From positions 1,494,973-1,558,972 of the forward strand of contig NZ_PDJD01000001.1 of assembly GCF_002563925.1 (NCBI RefSeq): a stretch of DNA of 64,000 nucleotides, in the 5' to 3' direction. This DNA comes from Serinibacter salmoneus. Its GTDB lineage: Bacteria; Actinomycetota; Actinomycetes; Actinomycetales; Beutenbergiaceae. Within the stretch, counting starts at the first letter, position 1, and each line of letters starts with the position of its first letter. A program made the position numbers and the translations under genes. Shown piece by piece: positions 26,594-35,679 of this stretch. The notes beneath the pieces are model-generated. The model ran no database searches. It had not been told where the DNA came from and saw only the letters and a list, made by a program, of their open reading frames with translations.

Positions 26594-27280
26594 TCAGGAG
26601 ATCGCAGCAGCAGCGGCCGCCTCCTCAGCCTCACCCCGGGTCAGGCCGGCCAGCACCCCGAGGTGCACGACGGCGTCGCGCACCCGGGCGGTGACCTCAC
26701 CGTTCGCGGCGGCGACCCTAGCCGCCTCGGTCACCAGCACCCGGGCCTGCTCCGGGTGCAGCCGCCCCTCGCCGCGTCGCCGTTCCAACACTCCCGGGAG
26801 CACCGAGGCATCGAGTTCCGCGAGATCGGTACTGAGGTGATCCAGGTCGTAGGACCGCTCCCCCGTGCTACGCACGAGGTCGACCCCTGCCCGCATGCCC
26901 GGGTGGCTCACCACCGGAGCCAGGCTGAGGACGCCGACGACGACGGCCCTCGCCGCCAGCACCGCCTCGCCGTCGACCGTGGGACCCGGACCCGGGCTCA
27001 CCGAACGCCGCGTGGGATCCAGCGACGGGCCAGGAACCGCGTGCTCCACGGACATTGCGCGGCCGCCCAGGAGCACGGCCGGCGGGTAGGCGGCGTGGCA
27101 CTCCTCGCAGCGCACCTGTTCGGGCGCCGCGGCGAGCGGGATCAACGGGATGAAGAACAGGTGGATGAACCACCGCCCCCGGCGCAGCGTGTACTCGGTC
27201 TCCCGCAGGCAGGTGGGGCACCAGAACCGGCCCCGGTCCACGGTGCGGCGCAGCACGTAGGACCCGAAGAGGAAGAACAC
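26594..27280 (-). CDS. Zinc-ribbon and TerB-like domain protein, function unknown
   Basis: The 228-aa protein opens with a hydrophobic stretch, then a zinc-ribbon-like CPTC (about residues 21-24) paired with CEEC (about 58-61), with the hydrophobic WFIHLFFIPLIPL between them. A linker (80-110) leads to a helical C-terminal region (about 110-225) resembling a TerB-like fold, ending in an Ala/Glu-rich helix. Proteins of this layout are usually annotated as hypothetical zinc-ribbon proteins. The GTG start lies 6 nt after TAGGCT (27292-27287). Divergent from the PEBP gene. Confidence 0.65.
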   Translation of the reverse strand: MFFLFGSYVLRRTVDRGRFWCPTCLRETEYTLRRGRWFIHLFFIPLIPLAAAPEQVRCEECHAAYPPAVLLGGRAMSVEHAVPGPSLDPTRRSVSPGPGPTVDGEAVLAARAVVVGVLSLAPVVSHPGMRAGVDLVRSTGERSYDLDHLSTDLAELDASVLPGVLERRRGEGRLHPEQARVLVTEAARVAAANGEVTARVRDAVVHLGVLAGLTRGEAEEAAAAAAIS

Positions 27281-27286
27281 CCCATG

Positions 27287-27334
27287 AGCCTATCGAGGTC
27301 CCCTCTGGCTCGCGTCGCCGCACCGTCGTAGGTT
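27287..27334. promoter_or_regulatory. Divergent leaderless -10 elements (zinc-ribbon gene and PEBP gene)
   Basis: TAGGCT (27292-27287, minus) is 6 nt before the GTG at 27280 and TAGGTT (27329-27334, plus) is 6 nt before the GTG at 27341. The space between holds no other visible signal. Confidence 0.5.
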
Positions 27335-27340
27335 GGAGGC

Positions 27341-27868
27341 GTGGATCTCTCGCGACCGGTGGCCCCGGACCCGTACGCCTCCCTTCCCCCCGTCCCCTCC
27401 TTCACGCTGACCAGCGAGGACATCACCGACGGCGGCGAGCTGACCCAGGAGTTCGTCGCCAGCGGCGGCAACACCTCCCCCCAGTTGGCCTGGAGTGGAT
27501 TCCCCGCGGACACGCAGAGCTTCGTCGTCTCCTGCTTCGACCCGGACGCCCCCACCCCGGCGGGGTTCTGGCACTGGAGCGTGGTGGACCTCGAAGTCGG
27601 CATCACCGCGCTGGAGCGCGGGTCCGGAGCCAGCGACCTCATGCTGCCGGGTGCGGCGTTCCATGTGCGCAACGACGCCGGGACCCACGCCTATCACGGC
27701 GCGGAGCCCCCGATCGGCGACCGGCCACACCGGTACGTCTTCGCGGTGCACGCCCTCGATGTGGACACCCTGGACCTGGACCCGGAGGTCTCCCCCACGG
27801 CGGTGGCCTTCACCGGGCTCTTCCGCACCCTGGGGCGCGCCACGCTGACGGCCACCTATCGCCGCTGA
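27341..27868 (+). CDS. YbhB/YbcL family PEBP-like protein
   Basis: The 175-aa protein belongs to the phosphatidylethanolamine-binding/Raf-kinase-inhibitor-like family. Motifs are NTSPQLAWSGFP, the ligand-site CFDPDAPTPAGFWHW with Asp-Pro-Asp and His, and PPIGDRPHRYVFAVHAL. The length is typical and there is no signal peptide. M. tuberculosis Rv2140c is a family member in a comparable region. The ligand is unknown. GTG start after TAGGTT, with GGAGG also close to the start. Confidence 0.9.
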   Translation: MDLSRPVAPDPYASLPPVPSFTLTSEDITDGGELTQEFVASGGNTSPQLAWSGFPADTQSFVVSCFDPDAPTPAGFWHWSVVDLEVGITALERGSGASDLMLPGAAFHVRNDAGTHAYHGAEPPIGDRPHRYVFAVHALDVDTLDLDPEVSPTAVAFTGLFRTLGRATLTATYRR

Positions 27869-27896
27869 GCGCCAGGCCCGCGCACGCACCCACCAC

Positions 27897-27902
27897 TAGG
27901 AT
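27897..27902 (+). promoter_or_regulatory. -10-like TAGGAT of the phosphatidyltransferase gene
   Basis: TAGGAT ends 6 nt before the GTG at 27909, leaderless spacing. Confidence 0.45.
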
Positions 27903-27908
27903 CAGTGG

Positions 27909-28475
27909 GTGACCACACCGCCCGCTGACCGCCGGGTGTGGACGATCCCGAACATCGTCTCCTTCGCCCGGCTGATCATCCTGCTGCCGCTGGTGGCCGT
28001 CTTCATCCTGCGCGACGAGTTGTGGTGGGCGATCGGCGCGCTCGCCGTGCTCGGCGCGACCGACTGGATCGACGGCTACCTCGCCCGCCGACTGGACCAG
28101 GTCACGCTGCTGGGCACCCGGCTGGACCCCCTGGCGGACCGACTCGCGATCGTGGTGGTCACCCTCGGACTCGTCGTCATCGACCTGCTGCCGTGGGAGG
28201 TGCTCGGCGTCATCCTCGGCGTGGACCTCACGCTGACCGTGGTGGCCCTGATCTGGTTCCGCGGCTCCCCCGACGTGCCGGTCAGCCGGATCGGGAAGTG
28301 GCGCACCGCCGCCCTGCTGGTCGGACTACCCGTGCTGCTCGTGGCGGCCGCCGCCGACCTGGAGTGGCTGCGCATCGTGGGCCTCGTCCTGCTGTGGTCG
28401 GGCGTGGCCGGGCACGTGCTGGCGGGCGTGGGGTATGTCCTGGCGATGGCACGACGGCGCCCGGTCGCGACCTGA
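27909..28475 (+). CDS. CDP-alcohol phosphatidyltransferase family protein (PgsA-like)
   Basis: The 188-aa membrane enzyme transfers a phosphatidyl group from CDP-diacylglycerol to an alcohol such as glycerol-3-phosphate. The full family signature D-x2-D-G-x2-A-R-x8-G-x3-D-x3-D is present from DWIDGYLARR to LDPLAD (about residues 56-81). Hydrophobic segments give about five or six helices. The start TIPNIVSFARLIILLPL resembles PgsA. Which phospholipid it makes cannot be settled here. GTG start after TAGGAT. Confidence 0.88.
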   Translation: MTTPPADRRVWTIPNIVSFARLIILLPLVAVFILRDELWWAIGALAVLGATDWIDGYLARRLDQVTLLGTRLDPLADRLAIVVVTLGLVVIDLLPWEVLGVILGVDLTLTVVALIWFRGSPDVPVSRIGKWRTAALLVGLPVLLVAAAADLEWLRIVGLVLLWSGVAGHVLAGVGYVLAMARRRPVAT

Positions 28476-28606
28476 TACCAGGGCGCACCTGACAACGCCC
28501 CTCCTATGGACGCCAGGGGGGAACCGACACCCCAGCGACTGGTCGTCCCGGGACCTGTGTCCCGACACGCCCGCACAGCCGAGGCTTAGGCTGAACCCAC
28601 TCGCCA

Positions 28607-28622
28607 ATACCCCCGGAGGTAT
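28607..28622. promoter_or_regulatory. CsoR/CstR-like operator overlapping a ribosome-binding site
   Basis: ATACCCCCGGAGGTAT is an inverted repeat with 7 of 8 base pairs matching. It resembles the ATACC-N-GGTAT operators of the CsoR/CstR repressors. It ends one base before the ATG at 28624 and contains the GGAGG Shine-Dalgarno sequence. CstR repressors sense persulfides, which fits the gene it precedes; no csoR/cstR gene lies in the window. Confidence 0.55.
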
Positions 28623-28623
28623 C

Positions 28624-31098
28624 ATGAAGCTCGTTGTCGTCGGTGGCGTCGCCGCCGGTGCGTCCACCGCCGCCCGCGCCCGCCGCCTGGACGAACACGC
28701 AGAGATCGTCGTCCTCGAGCGGGGACACCACGTCTCGTTCGCCAACTGCGGCCTGCCGTACCACGTGGGCGAGGTCATCGCCGACCGGGACCGCCTACTG
28801 CTGCAGAACCCGACGAGCCTGCGGGAGTCGCTGGATCTCGACGTCCGAATCGCCAGCGAGGTGATCGACGTCGACCCCACCGGGCAGACCGTCACCGTGC
28901 GCGAGCTGGACACCGGTCGTGAGTACACCGAGACCTACGACGAGCTCGCACTGTGCACGGGCGCGGAGCCCGTTCGCCCGCCGCTGGAGGGAATCGACCT
29001 GCCGGCGGTGGAGGTACTGCGCCGCATCGGGGACATGGACCGCATCAAGGCCCGTTTGGACGCCGCGCTCACCGCCCGCACGCCGGGCTCCCCGCCCGTA
29101 CACGCCGTCGTCGTCGGCGCCGGATACATCGGCCTGGAGATGGCCGAGAACCTCAAGGTGCGCGGCGCCGACGTGTCCATCGTAGAGATGGCCGATCAGA
29201 TCCTCCCCCCGGTGGATCCCGAGATTGCCACCCCGGTCGAGCAACACCTGCGCTCCCGCGGGGTCACGGTGCACCTGCGCACCCGTGCAGCAGCGATCCG
29301 CCCACTGGGGGCGACGGATGGCCCGGTGGCCGTCGAACTACAAAGTGGTGACACGCTGCCCGCCGACCTGGTGATCCTCGCGGCAGGGGTGCGGCCGGCG
29401 ACGGAGCTTGCTGCGCGCGCCGGCTGCGAACTCGGCAGCAACGGTGGGATCGTGGTGGACCACCACATGCGCACCTCTGTGCCGCACGTGTGGGCCGCCG
29501 GCGACGCCGTCGAGAGCGACCACCCCGTGCTCCCCGGGACCTGGTTACCCATGCTCGCCGGACCCGCGAACCGCCAGGCGCGTGTGCTTGCCGAGAACGT
29601 GTGCGGCCGCGCCACCGAGTACCGCTCCACCCAGGGCACCTCGATCGTGCAGGTCTTCGAGATGGTGGCGGGGGGCACCGGCGCCACCGAGCGCCAGTTG
29701 CGCGCCGCCGACATCGCCTACGAGGCAATCCACCTGCACCCCTCGGGTCACGCGGGCTACTACCCCGGGACGGCAATGATGCACCTGAAGGTCCTGTTCT
29801 CCCCGCAGGACGGGCGAGTCCTGGGGGCCCAGGCCGCCGGGTTCGACGGTGTCGACAAGCGCTTGGATCTCCTCGCCATGGCCGTGCGCGAAGGCTTGAC
29901 CGTGGAGGATCTCGAGCACCAGGAACTCGCCTATGCGCCGCCGTTCGGGTCGGCAAAGGACCCGATCAACATGGTGGGTTTCGTCGGGACGAACGTGCTG
30001 AACGGCGACCTGCGGCTGTGGCGGGCGGAAGACTTCCCGCAGGCCACCGAGGGCGCGCGACTGGTCGATGTCCGCACCCCGCAGGAGTACGAGCTATGGC
30101 ACATTCCCGGTGCCGAGAACGTGCCCCTGGCAACCCTGCGCGAAGCGCTTCCCTCCTGGGATCGCGACCGGGCTGTGCGCTTGTACTGCGCCGTCGGCTT
30201 CCGCTCCTACCTCGCCCATCGCGCCCTGGTCCAGGAGGGATTCACCGACGTGGCGACCCTCTCCGGCGGCTCCACGACCTTCAAGGCCGTCCACGAACGT
30301 CCGCAGGACCGCTACGAGGCTCTTCCCGCTGTGGAGAACTACACCGAACCGGCGCTCCCGGCCGGGCCTGCCACGCGCCTCGACCTGGACTGTACCGGCC
30401 TGGCATGCCCTGGTCCCATCATGAAGCTCAGCGAGACCATGTCCTCTCTCGCCGCGGGTGACGAGGTCCGCGTCCTCGTCTCCGACCCCGGGTTCGCGCT
30501 GGACGGCCCTGCCTGGGCCAGCACTCACGGGCATCACCTCACCGACCTCACGCCACAGGGTGCTGGCTACTCCGCGACCGTCCGCAAGGGAGCTCCCGCA
30601 CCTCGCCCGGTATCTGCTTCCCCGACGCCGGACAAGACCTCGATGGTGGTCTTCTCCGGCGACCTGGACAAACTGATCGCCACATTCATCATTGCCAACG
30701 GAGCGCTCGCGATGGGACAGCAGGTCTCCCTGTTCTTCACCTTCTGGGGCCTGAACGCGCTGCGCCGCTCGGACGCGCCGAGACGTGATCGCTCGCCCAT
30801 GGAGCACATGATGGCCAGAATGATGCCTGCCGGGGCGGAGAAGCTCACACTCTCCCAGATGCACATGGGCGGAGCGGGTACCGCGATGATCAAGAAGGTG
30901 ATGAAGGAGAACAACGTTCCGTCTCTCCCGGAACTCATCACCACCGCGCGCGACAGCGGCGCCCGGCTCATCGCCTGCACCATGACGATGGACTTGCTCG
31001 GGATCGCGAGGACGGACCTCATCGACGGCCTCGAGTACGCCGGTGTGGCGACGTTCCTTGGCGAGGCCGGCGAATCTGGCACCACACTGTTCGTCTGA
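28624..31098 (+). CDS. Four-domain CoA-disulfide reductase/rhodanese/TusA/DsrE fusion
   Basis: The 824-aa protein joins four sulfur-handling modules. Residues 1-450 form an FAD/NAD(P)H CoA-disulfide/persulfide reductase (VVVGGVAAGASTAARARR, active-site C42 in ANCGLP). Residues about 470-550 are a rhodanese (DVRTPQEY, C522 in LYCAVGFRS). Residues about 580-655 are a TusA/SirA sulfur carrier with C595-P596 in GLACPGPIMKL. Residues about 670-824 are a DsrE-like domain. It probably reduces persulfides or polysulfides and passes sulfane sulfur along the cysteines. GGAGG precedes the ATG, inside a CsoR/CstR-like operator, suggesting persulfide-responsive control. Cytosolic. Confidence 0.9.
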   Translation: MKLVVVGGVAAGASTAARARRLDEHAEIVVLERGHHVSFANCGLPYHVGEVIADRDRLLLQNPTSLRESLDLDVRIASEVIDVDPTGQTVTVRELDTGREYTETYDELALCTGAEPVRPPLEGIDLPAVEVLRRIGDMDRIKARLDAALTARTPGSPPVHAVVVGAGYIGLEMAENLKVRGADVSIVEMADQILPPVDPEIATPVEQHLRSRGVTVHLRTRAAAIRPLGATDGPVAVELQSGDTLPADLVILAAGVRPATELAARAGCELGSNGGIVVDHHMRTSVPHVWAAGDAVESDHPVLPGTWLPMLAGPANRQARVLAENVCGRATEYRSTQGTSIVQVFEMVAGGTGATERQLRAADIAYEAIHLHPSGHAGYYPGTAMMHLKVLFSPQDGRVLGAQAAGFDGVDKRLDLLAMAVREGLTVEDLEHQELAYAPPFGSAKDPINMVGFVGTNVLNGDLRLWRAEDFPQATEGARLVDVRTPQEYELWHIPGAENVPLATLREALPSWDRDRAVRLYCAVGFRSYLAHRALVQEGFTDVATLSGGSTTFKAVHERPQDRYEALPAVENYTEPALPAGPATRLDLDCTGLACPGPIMKLSETMSSLAAGDEVRVLVSDPGFALDGPAWASTHGHHLTDLTPQGAGYSATVRKGAPAPRPVSASPTPDKTSMVVFSGDLDKLIATFIIANGALAMGQQVSLFFTFWGLNALRRSDAPRRDRSPMEHMMARMMPAGAEKLTLSQMHMGGAGTAMIKKVMKENNVPSLPELITTARDSGARLIACTMTMDLLGIARTDLIDGLEYAGVATFLGEAGESGTTLFV

Positions 31099-31169
31099 GA
31101 CGAGCCGCCTGCGGGCCCACCCCGCAGCGCCCGTACGACCGGTCTCGCCCTGGCGCGCCGGCCCTGAGT

Positions 31170-31200
31170 TCAGCGGCGAGGTCAGCGGCGAGTTCAGCGG
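31170..31200. repeat. Short 12-bp tandem repeat at the end of the SpoU methylase gene
   Basis: TCAGCGGCGAG recurs at 31170 and 31182, with a third partial copy starting at 31194, which supplies the stop codon of the minus-strand gene. Period 12 bp. Confidence 0.6.
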
Positions 31201-32003
31201 GTGGCGTAGAACGCCACCGCGGAACTCGCCGCCACGTTGAGGGAGTCCACGCCGCCGTGCATCGGGATGGTCACGCGGCGATCGAGCAGGCGGTCGGTGG
31301 CTGCCGTCAGACCCGGACCCTCGGAGCCGAACACCAGCGCGAGGCGCTCGTGGCGTTCGGCCACGAGGTCATCCAGGGTGATGGCACCCTCCCCCAGGCT
31401 CATCCCGGCGACGACGAAGCCCCGCTCCCGCAGCTCCTGCACCCCACCCGGCCACGGGTCGATCCGGGTCCACGGCACCTGGAACACCGTGCCCATCGAG
31501 ACCCGCACGCTGCGCCGGTACAGCGGGTCGGCGCAGCGCGGCGTCACCAGCACCGCATCCACCCCGATCCCGGCGGCGCTGCGGAAGATCGCCCCGACGT
31601 TGGTGTGGTCCACGATGTCCTCCAGCACCGCCACCCGGCGGGCGCCCTCCAGCACGGCGGACAGCGGCGGCAGGTCGGGGCGGTTCATCGCCGCCAGGGC
31701 GCCGCGATGCAGGTGGAAGCCCGTGAGGCCCTCCAGGAGGGGCTCCGGTGCGGTGTAGACCGGGACCTCGGGGAAGGCCTCGAGCACCGATTCCATGGCG
31801 GCCAGCCACTTCGGCGCCATGAGGAAGGAGCGCGGCGTGTGCCCCGCGGCCACGGCGCGGCGGATCACGTTGGAGGACTCCGCCATGTACAGGCCGCGCT
31901 CGGTCTCCAACCGGCGGCGCAGCGCCACGTCGGTCATCCCGGTGTACTCCGCGACCCGGGGGTCCTCGGTGCTGGTCAGCTCGATGGGCTCGGGTCTCCT
32001 CAC
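31194..32003 (-). CDS. TrmH/SpoU family RNA 2'-O-methyltransferase
   Basis: The 269-aa SPOUT enzyme has an N-terminal substrate-binding region (about 1-110) and a catalytic domain with EDIVDHTNVGAIFRSAAG, LVFGSEGPGL and IPMHGGVDSLNVAASSAV, the three SpoU motifs. It probably methylates a ribose in rRNA or tRNA, but the exact site cannot be assigned. GTG start; CAGAAT lies 6 nt upstream as a weak -10. The stop lies in a short tandem repeat. Confidence 0.88.
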   Translation of the reverse strand: MRRPEPIELTSTEDPRVAEYTGMTDVALRRRLETERGLYMAESSNVIRRAVAAGHTPRSFLMAPKWLAAMESVLEAFPEVPVYTAPEPLLEGLTGFHLHRGALAAMNRPDLPPLSAVLEGARRVAVLEDIVDHTNVGAIFRSAAGIGVDAVLVTPRCADPLYRRSVRVSMGTVFQVPWTRIDPWPGGVQELRERGFVVAGMSLGEGAITLDDLVAERHERLALVFGSEGPGLTAATDRLLDRRVTIPMHGGVDSLNVAASSAVAFYATR

Positions 32004-32055
32004 CCGGACATTCTGCCGCCTAACCCGGCAAGCCTGCCGACCACGCCGAGACCAC

Positions 32056-35000
32056 CTACGCCGTCCAGGTGTCCGTGACCGGCAGGTGCCGCGGGGAGCC
32101 GACCTCGATCCGCACGGTGGTCACCTCCGCCCCGATCCACAGCGCGATGCGGCGCTCCCCGGCCTCGTCGGGCATCCGCACCGCGTCGACCCGCTTCGCC
32201 GGGCGCCCCAACCGGCGCCGCGGGAGGTCCACGAGGCGGAAGGTCTCCTCGAGCAGCAGCGGACGCCCGAACGGCGGCCGCAGCACCCCGCGTCCCTTGG
32301 CCACCACCCGCATCGCCACCTCGCCCTCCGCGGGCAAAGAGGTGGCGATCAGCGCCGAGACCCCACGCCCGGAGATGCGGAACACCTCCCGGATCTCCAC
32401 GAATGCCCGCGGCACGGGTTCGCTCCACGCCAGCACCGTCACGCTGCGCTCGGTGACGCGGCCGAGCGGGTCCGTCAGCCGCATCGTGACCTCCACGTCC
32501 CGAGACCGATCGGCCCGGGTGAACCAGTACGTCAGCGGTGTCTCGCCGGCGGTGCGCGGGGCGCGCGCCAGCAGCGGGCGAGCGGCGGGGTCGTGCCCGG
32601 GAGGGCGCTCGGGCAGGTCCTGCAGGCGCGCGGGCGCGGGTTCGCTCGCCACCCCGTCCAGCAGCACGGCCAGGCGGTGGGAGCCGGCGGGGGCCTCCCG
32701 CGCCGGTGCGGTGCTCCCGCTGCGCACCCGCACCTGGTGCCCGTCCGCGGAGACCGAGACGGTCAGCGGGTCCAGGTCCGGCGGATCGGGCGGCGGCAGG
32801 AACACCGGGAGCACCGGCGAGGGCGCCGAGGGGGTCCCGAGCACCGCCTCCGGGCCCAGGCGCGCCACCGGGGCGGCCACGGCCGCCACGAACCACGGGT
32901 CCCAGGACGGCGCCAACGGCACCGGATCGTTCGCGGCGTACACCGGGGCCCCGGTCACGGCGTCGACCTCGCCGGTCGGCGCGGCCGGGAGGCTCGCGCG
33001 GGGCGGCCCCATCGTCAGGTGGTCCCGTGCCGCGACCTCGGAGCGGGTCGCGAGCACCTCGAACGCGCTGACGGGCACCGCCGAGGCGCTCTCGAGCTCC
33101 AGGTCGATCCCGCTGGGCGTGACCACGGGCCGCACCACGGGTGGGTCGGGCCGCCGCACGGTCGGGGCGATCGCGGCCTGCAGGTGCGCGTGCGGCACGG
33201 CGCCGGCCGGCCACGGGGAGGCCAGGCCCGTCGTGGTCACCGTGGTCACCAGGAAGAGATGGATGTCCCGCGACCCACGCGGCAGGGCCACATCCAGCCG
33301 GGTGGGCTGGCGCGGCACCTCGCTGTGGCGCCGGAAGGCGAGCTGCCGGCTCGCGGCGGGCAGGGAGTCGTACAGGTCCCACAGTTGCTGCAGACGGTGC
33401 CCCGGCGTCGGCCCCGGCACCTTGTCCGCGGCGAACCTGGACCGCAGCACCGACTCGGACGTCTCCCACACCACCATCCGATGCACCTGGGCGGTCCCGG
33501 GATCGGCCCACACCACGCTCACGTGCGAACGCCCCCGGTCATCCGGTGTGCTCCCGAGCGGCACATCGGGCGGCAGGGGCGGCGGCACCGGGATGTGCGG
33601 CACGGGGCTGGCCACGACGGCGGTGGCCGGGTCCTGCGGGCGCGGTGAGTAGGCGGTGGGTGCGGGATGGCCCACGACGCGCAGCCGCGCGAACACCCGC
33701 ACACCCCAACGCGAGACCCCGGCGAAGTCCATCGCCCCCACGGGGAAGGTGATCCGGTACCGCCGCCCGGCATCCCCCTGGGTGGCGGTCCCGGCGGGGC
33801 GGGGCGGCGGGGGCACGGCGGGCGGATCCTCACCGTCGGGCACCGGCGTGCGGGTGAGTTCCACACCCGCACGGTCCAGACCCACCACGCCGGCACCGGG
33901 GGTGGCGGTCACGGGTTCGTCTCCCGTGAAGGTGATCGTCGCCGTGGCGTGACCGGCCGGCGGGGCGAGCGGGTCGACGGCGGGCGGGGCGGATCCCGCG
34001 GTCGCCATCGGGTAGGTCACGGCCAGCACCTCCACCCGCACGGGGGTGCGGTCCACCCACGGCACGGCGACCTCCACGTGCACCCTCGCGGGGCACAGCG
34101 TGGACCCGGTGTGGGTCGCCTCGGCGCGCACGTCCACGATCCGGGGCCCCTCCGGCGCCGGTGCCTGGCCGGTGTAGTCCACGTCACGCCAGCGGGAGAA
34201 CACCCCGAACAGGTTGACGCGGGCCACGGCGTAGCCGCGATCCAGCGTGCCGGTGTGCGGCAGGTCGAGGTCCTTCTCCACGAGCGTGTCGCGGTGCAGG
34301 TCCGGGCCCGTGGTCTCGGGTGAGGCGGTCGCAAGCTGCAGCCCGCTGCCGCCGCCGATGTCCGGGGCGAGCAGTTCGACGGCGTCGCTCCCCCCGGGCT
34401 CATAGCGCAGGGCCGCGGAGGAGGTGGTCTGGGTGAGCACGGCGGTGGCCGGTTCGGCCTGCCAGGACAGCACGACCGAGTCCCGCCAGGCGCCGTCGCG
34501 CACGCCGGGCGGGGTGAGGGCGCCGCGCCGGGCGCGCAGGTCCACCACGGCGGGCGCCGCCGTGTGGGGTTCGGCCTGCGGCAGATAGGCGGCCAGGTCG
34601 ACGTCGCGCTGCCCGTCCGGGAGCCGGCCGTAGTGGGCGGTGAGGAGGAACTCGCTCTCCAGCGGGTGGGTGGGCAGTTCCTCGCCCGTGTACCCGGTGG
34701 CGAAACCGAGCGCGAGCGCGCTGTAGGCGTCCGTGGCGGCCGTCAGCAGCAGGCTGCGCAGCAGCGGCAGGTCGAGTACGGCGCTCTCGTGGTCGTAGCG
34801 CCGGCCGTCCTGCTGGGGTCCGTCCACCCGGTGCCGGCGCACCTGCCGCACCTGCGCGGGCTCGGGCACCGCGAACACCGGGGCGATCTCGGGGATCAGA
34901 TGCTTGCGCAGCCCCTCCACCAGGTCACCGGCGTCCGGGGGACGCCAGGTGGGGGCGAACGCGCCCGCCTCCGTCCGGGGCCACCAGCCCAGCGGCGGAC

Positions 35001-35679
35001 CGGCTCGCTTGATGCGCTCGTGGGCCGCGTCCACCCCACCCGTCGGGGCCTCGAGCAGCCCCTGCGGCTCGGAGGTGTAGTCGGGGACGTCCCGTGGGGA
35101 CACGCACAGGCCGACGTCCTCCACCGGCTTCCAGTCGTCGGCGGCGATCACCTCGTCCAGCCAGGTGGCGCTCGCCGCGAGGAGACGGGCGTTCTCCAGC
35201 ACGGCCATGGTCGCGAACGGCGCCCGGGCCCGCAGACTGAGGGTGCCCGCGCCGCCGGGCATCCGGGCGTCGCAGCCCAGCACCGCCCGCGCCTCGGACG
35301 GCTCGCCGGTGCGCATCAGGTACAGGGCGACGGGCCGGTTCGGATCGATCACCTGCACCTGCGCCTGCAGGGTGGTCAGTTCCCGGCCGCCCCAGAACAG
35401 GGTCTGGCCATCGGCCTGCGAGATGACCGACGGTCGGAAGTCCTCCCGCTGGTCGGTCGGTGTGCGCACCCAGACCCGGAAGGGCACCCGCGGCGCACCG
35501 ACCTCGGGGGCGATCGCCCACAGCAGATGGAGCCGGGGTCCGTGGCGCTTGAGCCGGGCGAGTTCGTCGCGATACGGATCGGTGGGCTCACCGAGCTTCT
35601 CCAGCCGGGTGCGCGCGATCTGCTGCCAGTCCAACCATGCCAGGTCCGCCCGGAGCCAGTCGGGGTCGTGGTGCCGCAT
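32056..35679 (-). CDS. Giant protein of unknown function, second gene of a two-gene cassette
   Basis: The 1207-aa protein matches no family I can name. It has no signal peptide or clear membrane helix. The N-terminal 330 residues are rich in Trp and charged residues (WLRADLAWLDWQQIARTRLEK) and may be mixed alpha/beta. From about 370 to the end it is beta-rich with several Pro/Val-rich segments that read like fibronectin- or Ig-type modules, separated by Pro-rich linkers (about 600-620 and 680-700). The start is firm: the ATG overlaps the stop of the larger gene as TGATG, so it is made with that protein and may form a complex with it. Codon use matches the neighbours. Confidence 0.7.
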   Translation of the reverse strand: MRHHDPDWLRADLAWLDWQQIARTRLEKLGEPTDPYRDELARLKRHGPRLHLLWAIAPEVGAPRVPFRVWVRTPTDQREDFRPSVISQADGQTLFWGGRELTTLQAQVQVIDPNRPVALYLMRTGEPSEARAVLGCDARMPGGAGTLSLRARAPFATMAVLENARLLAASATWLDEVIAADDWKPVEDVGLCVSPRDVPDYTSEPQGLLEAPTGGVDAAHERIKRAGPPLGWWPRTEAGAFAPTWRPPDAGDLVEGLRKHLIPEIAPVFAVPEPAQVRQVRRHRVDGPQQDGRRYDHESAVLDLPLLRSLLLTAATDAYSALALGFATGYTGEELPTHPLESEFLLTAHYGRLPDGQRDVDLAAYLPQAEPHTAAPAVVDLRARRGALTPPGVRDGAWRDSVVLSWQAEPATAVLTQTTSSAALRYEPGGSDAVELLAPDIGGGSGLQLATASPETTGPDLHRDTLVEKDLDLPHTGTLDRGYAVARVNLFGVFSRWRDVDYTGQAPAPEGPRIVDVRAEATHTGSTLCPARVHVEVAVPWVDRTPVRVEVLAVTYPMATAGSAPPAVDPLAPPAGHATATITFTGDEPVTATPGAGVVGLDRAGVELTRTPVPDGEDPPAVPPPPRPAGTATQGDAGRRYRITFPVGAMDFAGVSRWGVRVFARLRVVGHPAPTAYSPRPQDPATAVVASPVPHIPVPPPLPPDVPLGSTPDDRGRSHVSVVWADPGTAQVHRMVVWETSESVLRSRFAADKVPGPTPGHRLQQLWDLYDSLPAASRQLAFRRHSEVPRQPTRLDVALPRGSRDIHLFLVTTVTTTGLASPWPAGAVPHAHLQAAIAPTVRRPDPPVVRPVVTPSGIDLELESASAVPVSAFEVLATRSEVAARDHLTMGPPRASLPAAPTGEVDAVTGAPVYAANDPVPLAPSWDPWFVAAVAAPVARLGPEAVLGTPSAPSPVLPVFLPPPDPPDLDPLTVSVSADGHQVRVRSGSTAPAREAPAGSHRLAVLLDGVASEPAPARLQDLPERPPGHDPAARPLLARAPRTAGETPLTYWFTRADRSRDVEVTMRLTDPLGRVTERSVTVLAWSEPVPRAFVEIREVFRISGRGVSALIATSLPAEGEVAMRVVAKGRGVLRPPFGRPLLLEETFRLVDLPRRRLGRPAKRVDAVRMPDEAGERRIALWIGAEVTTVRIEVGSPRHLPVTDTWTA

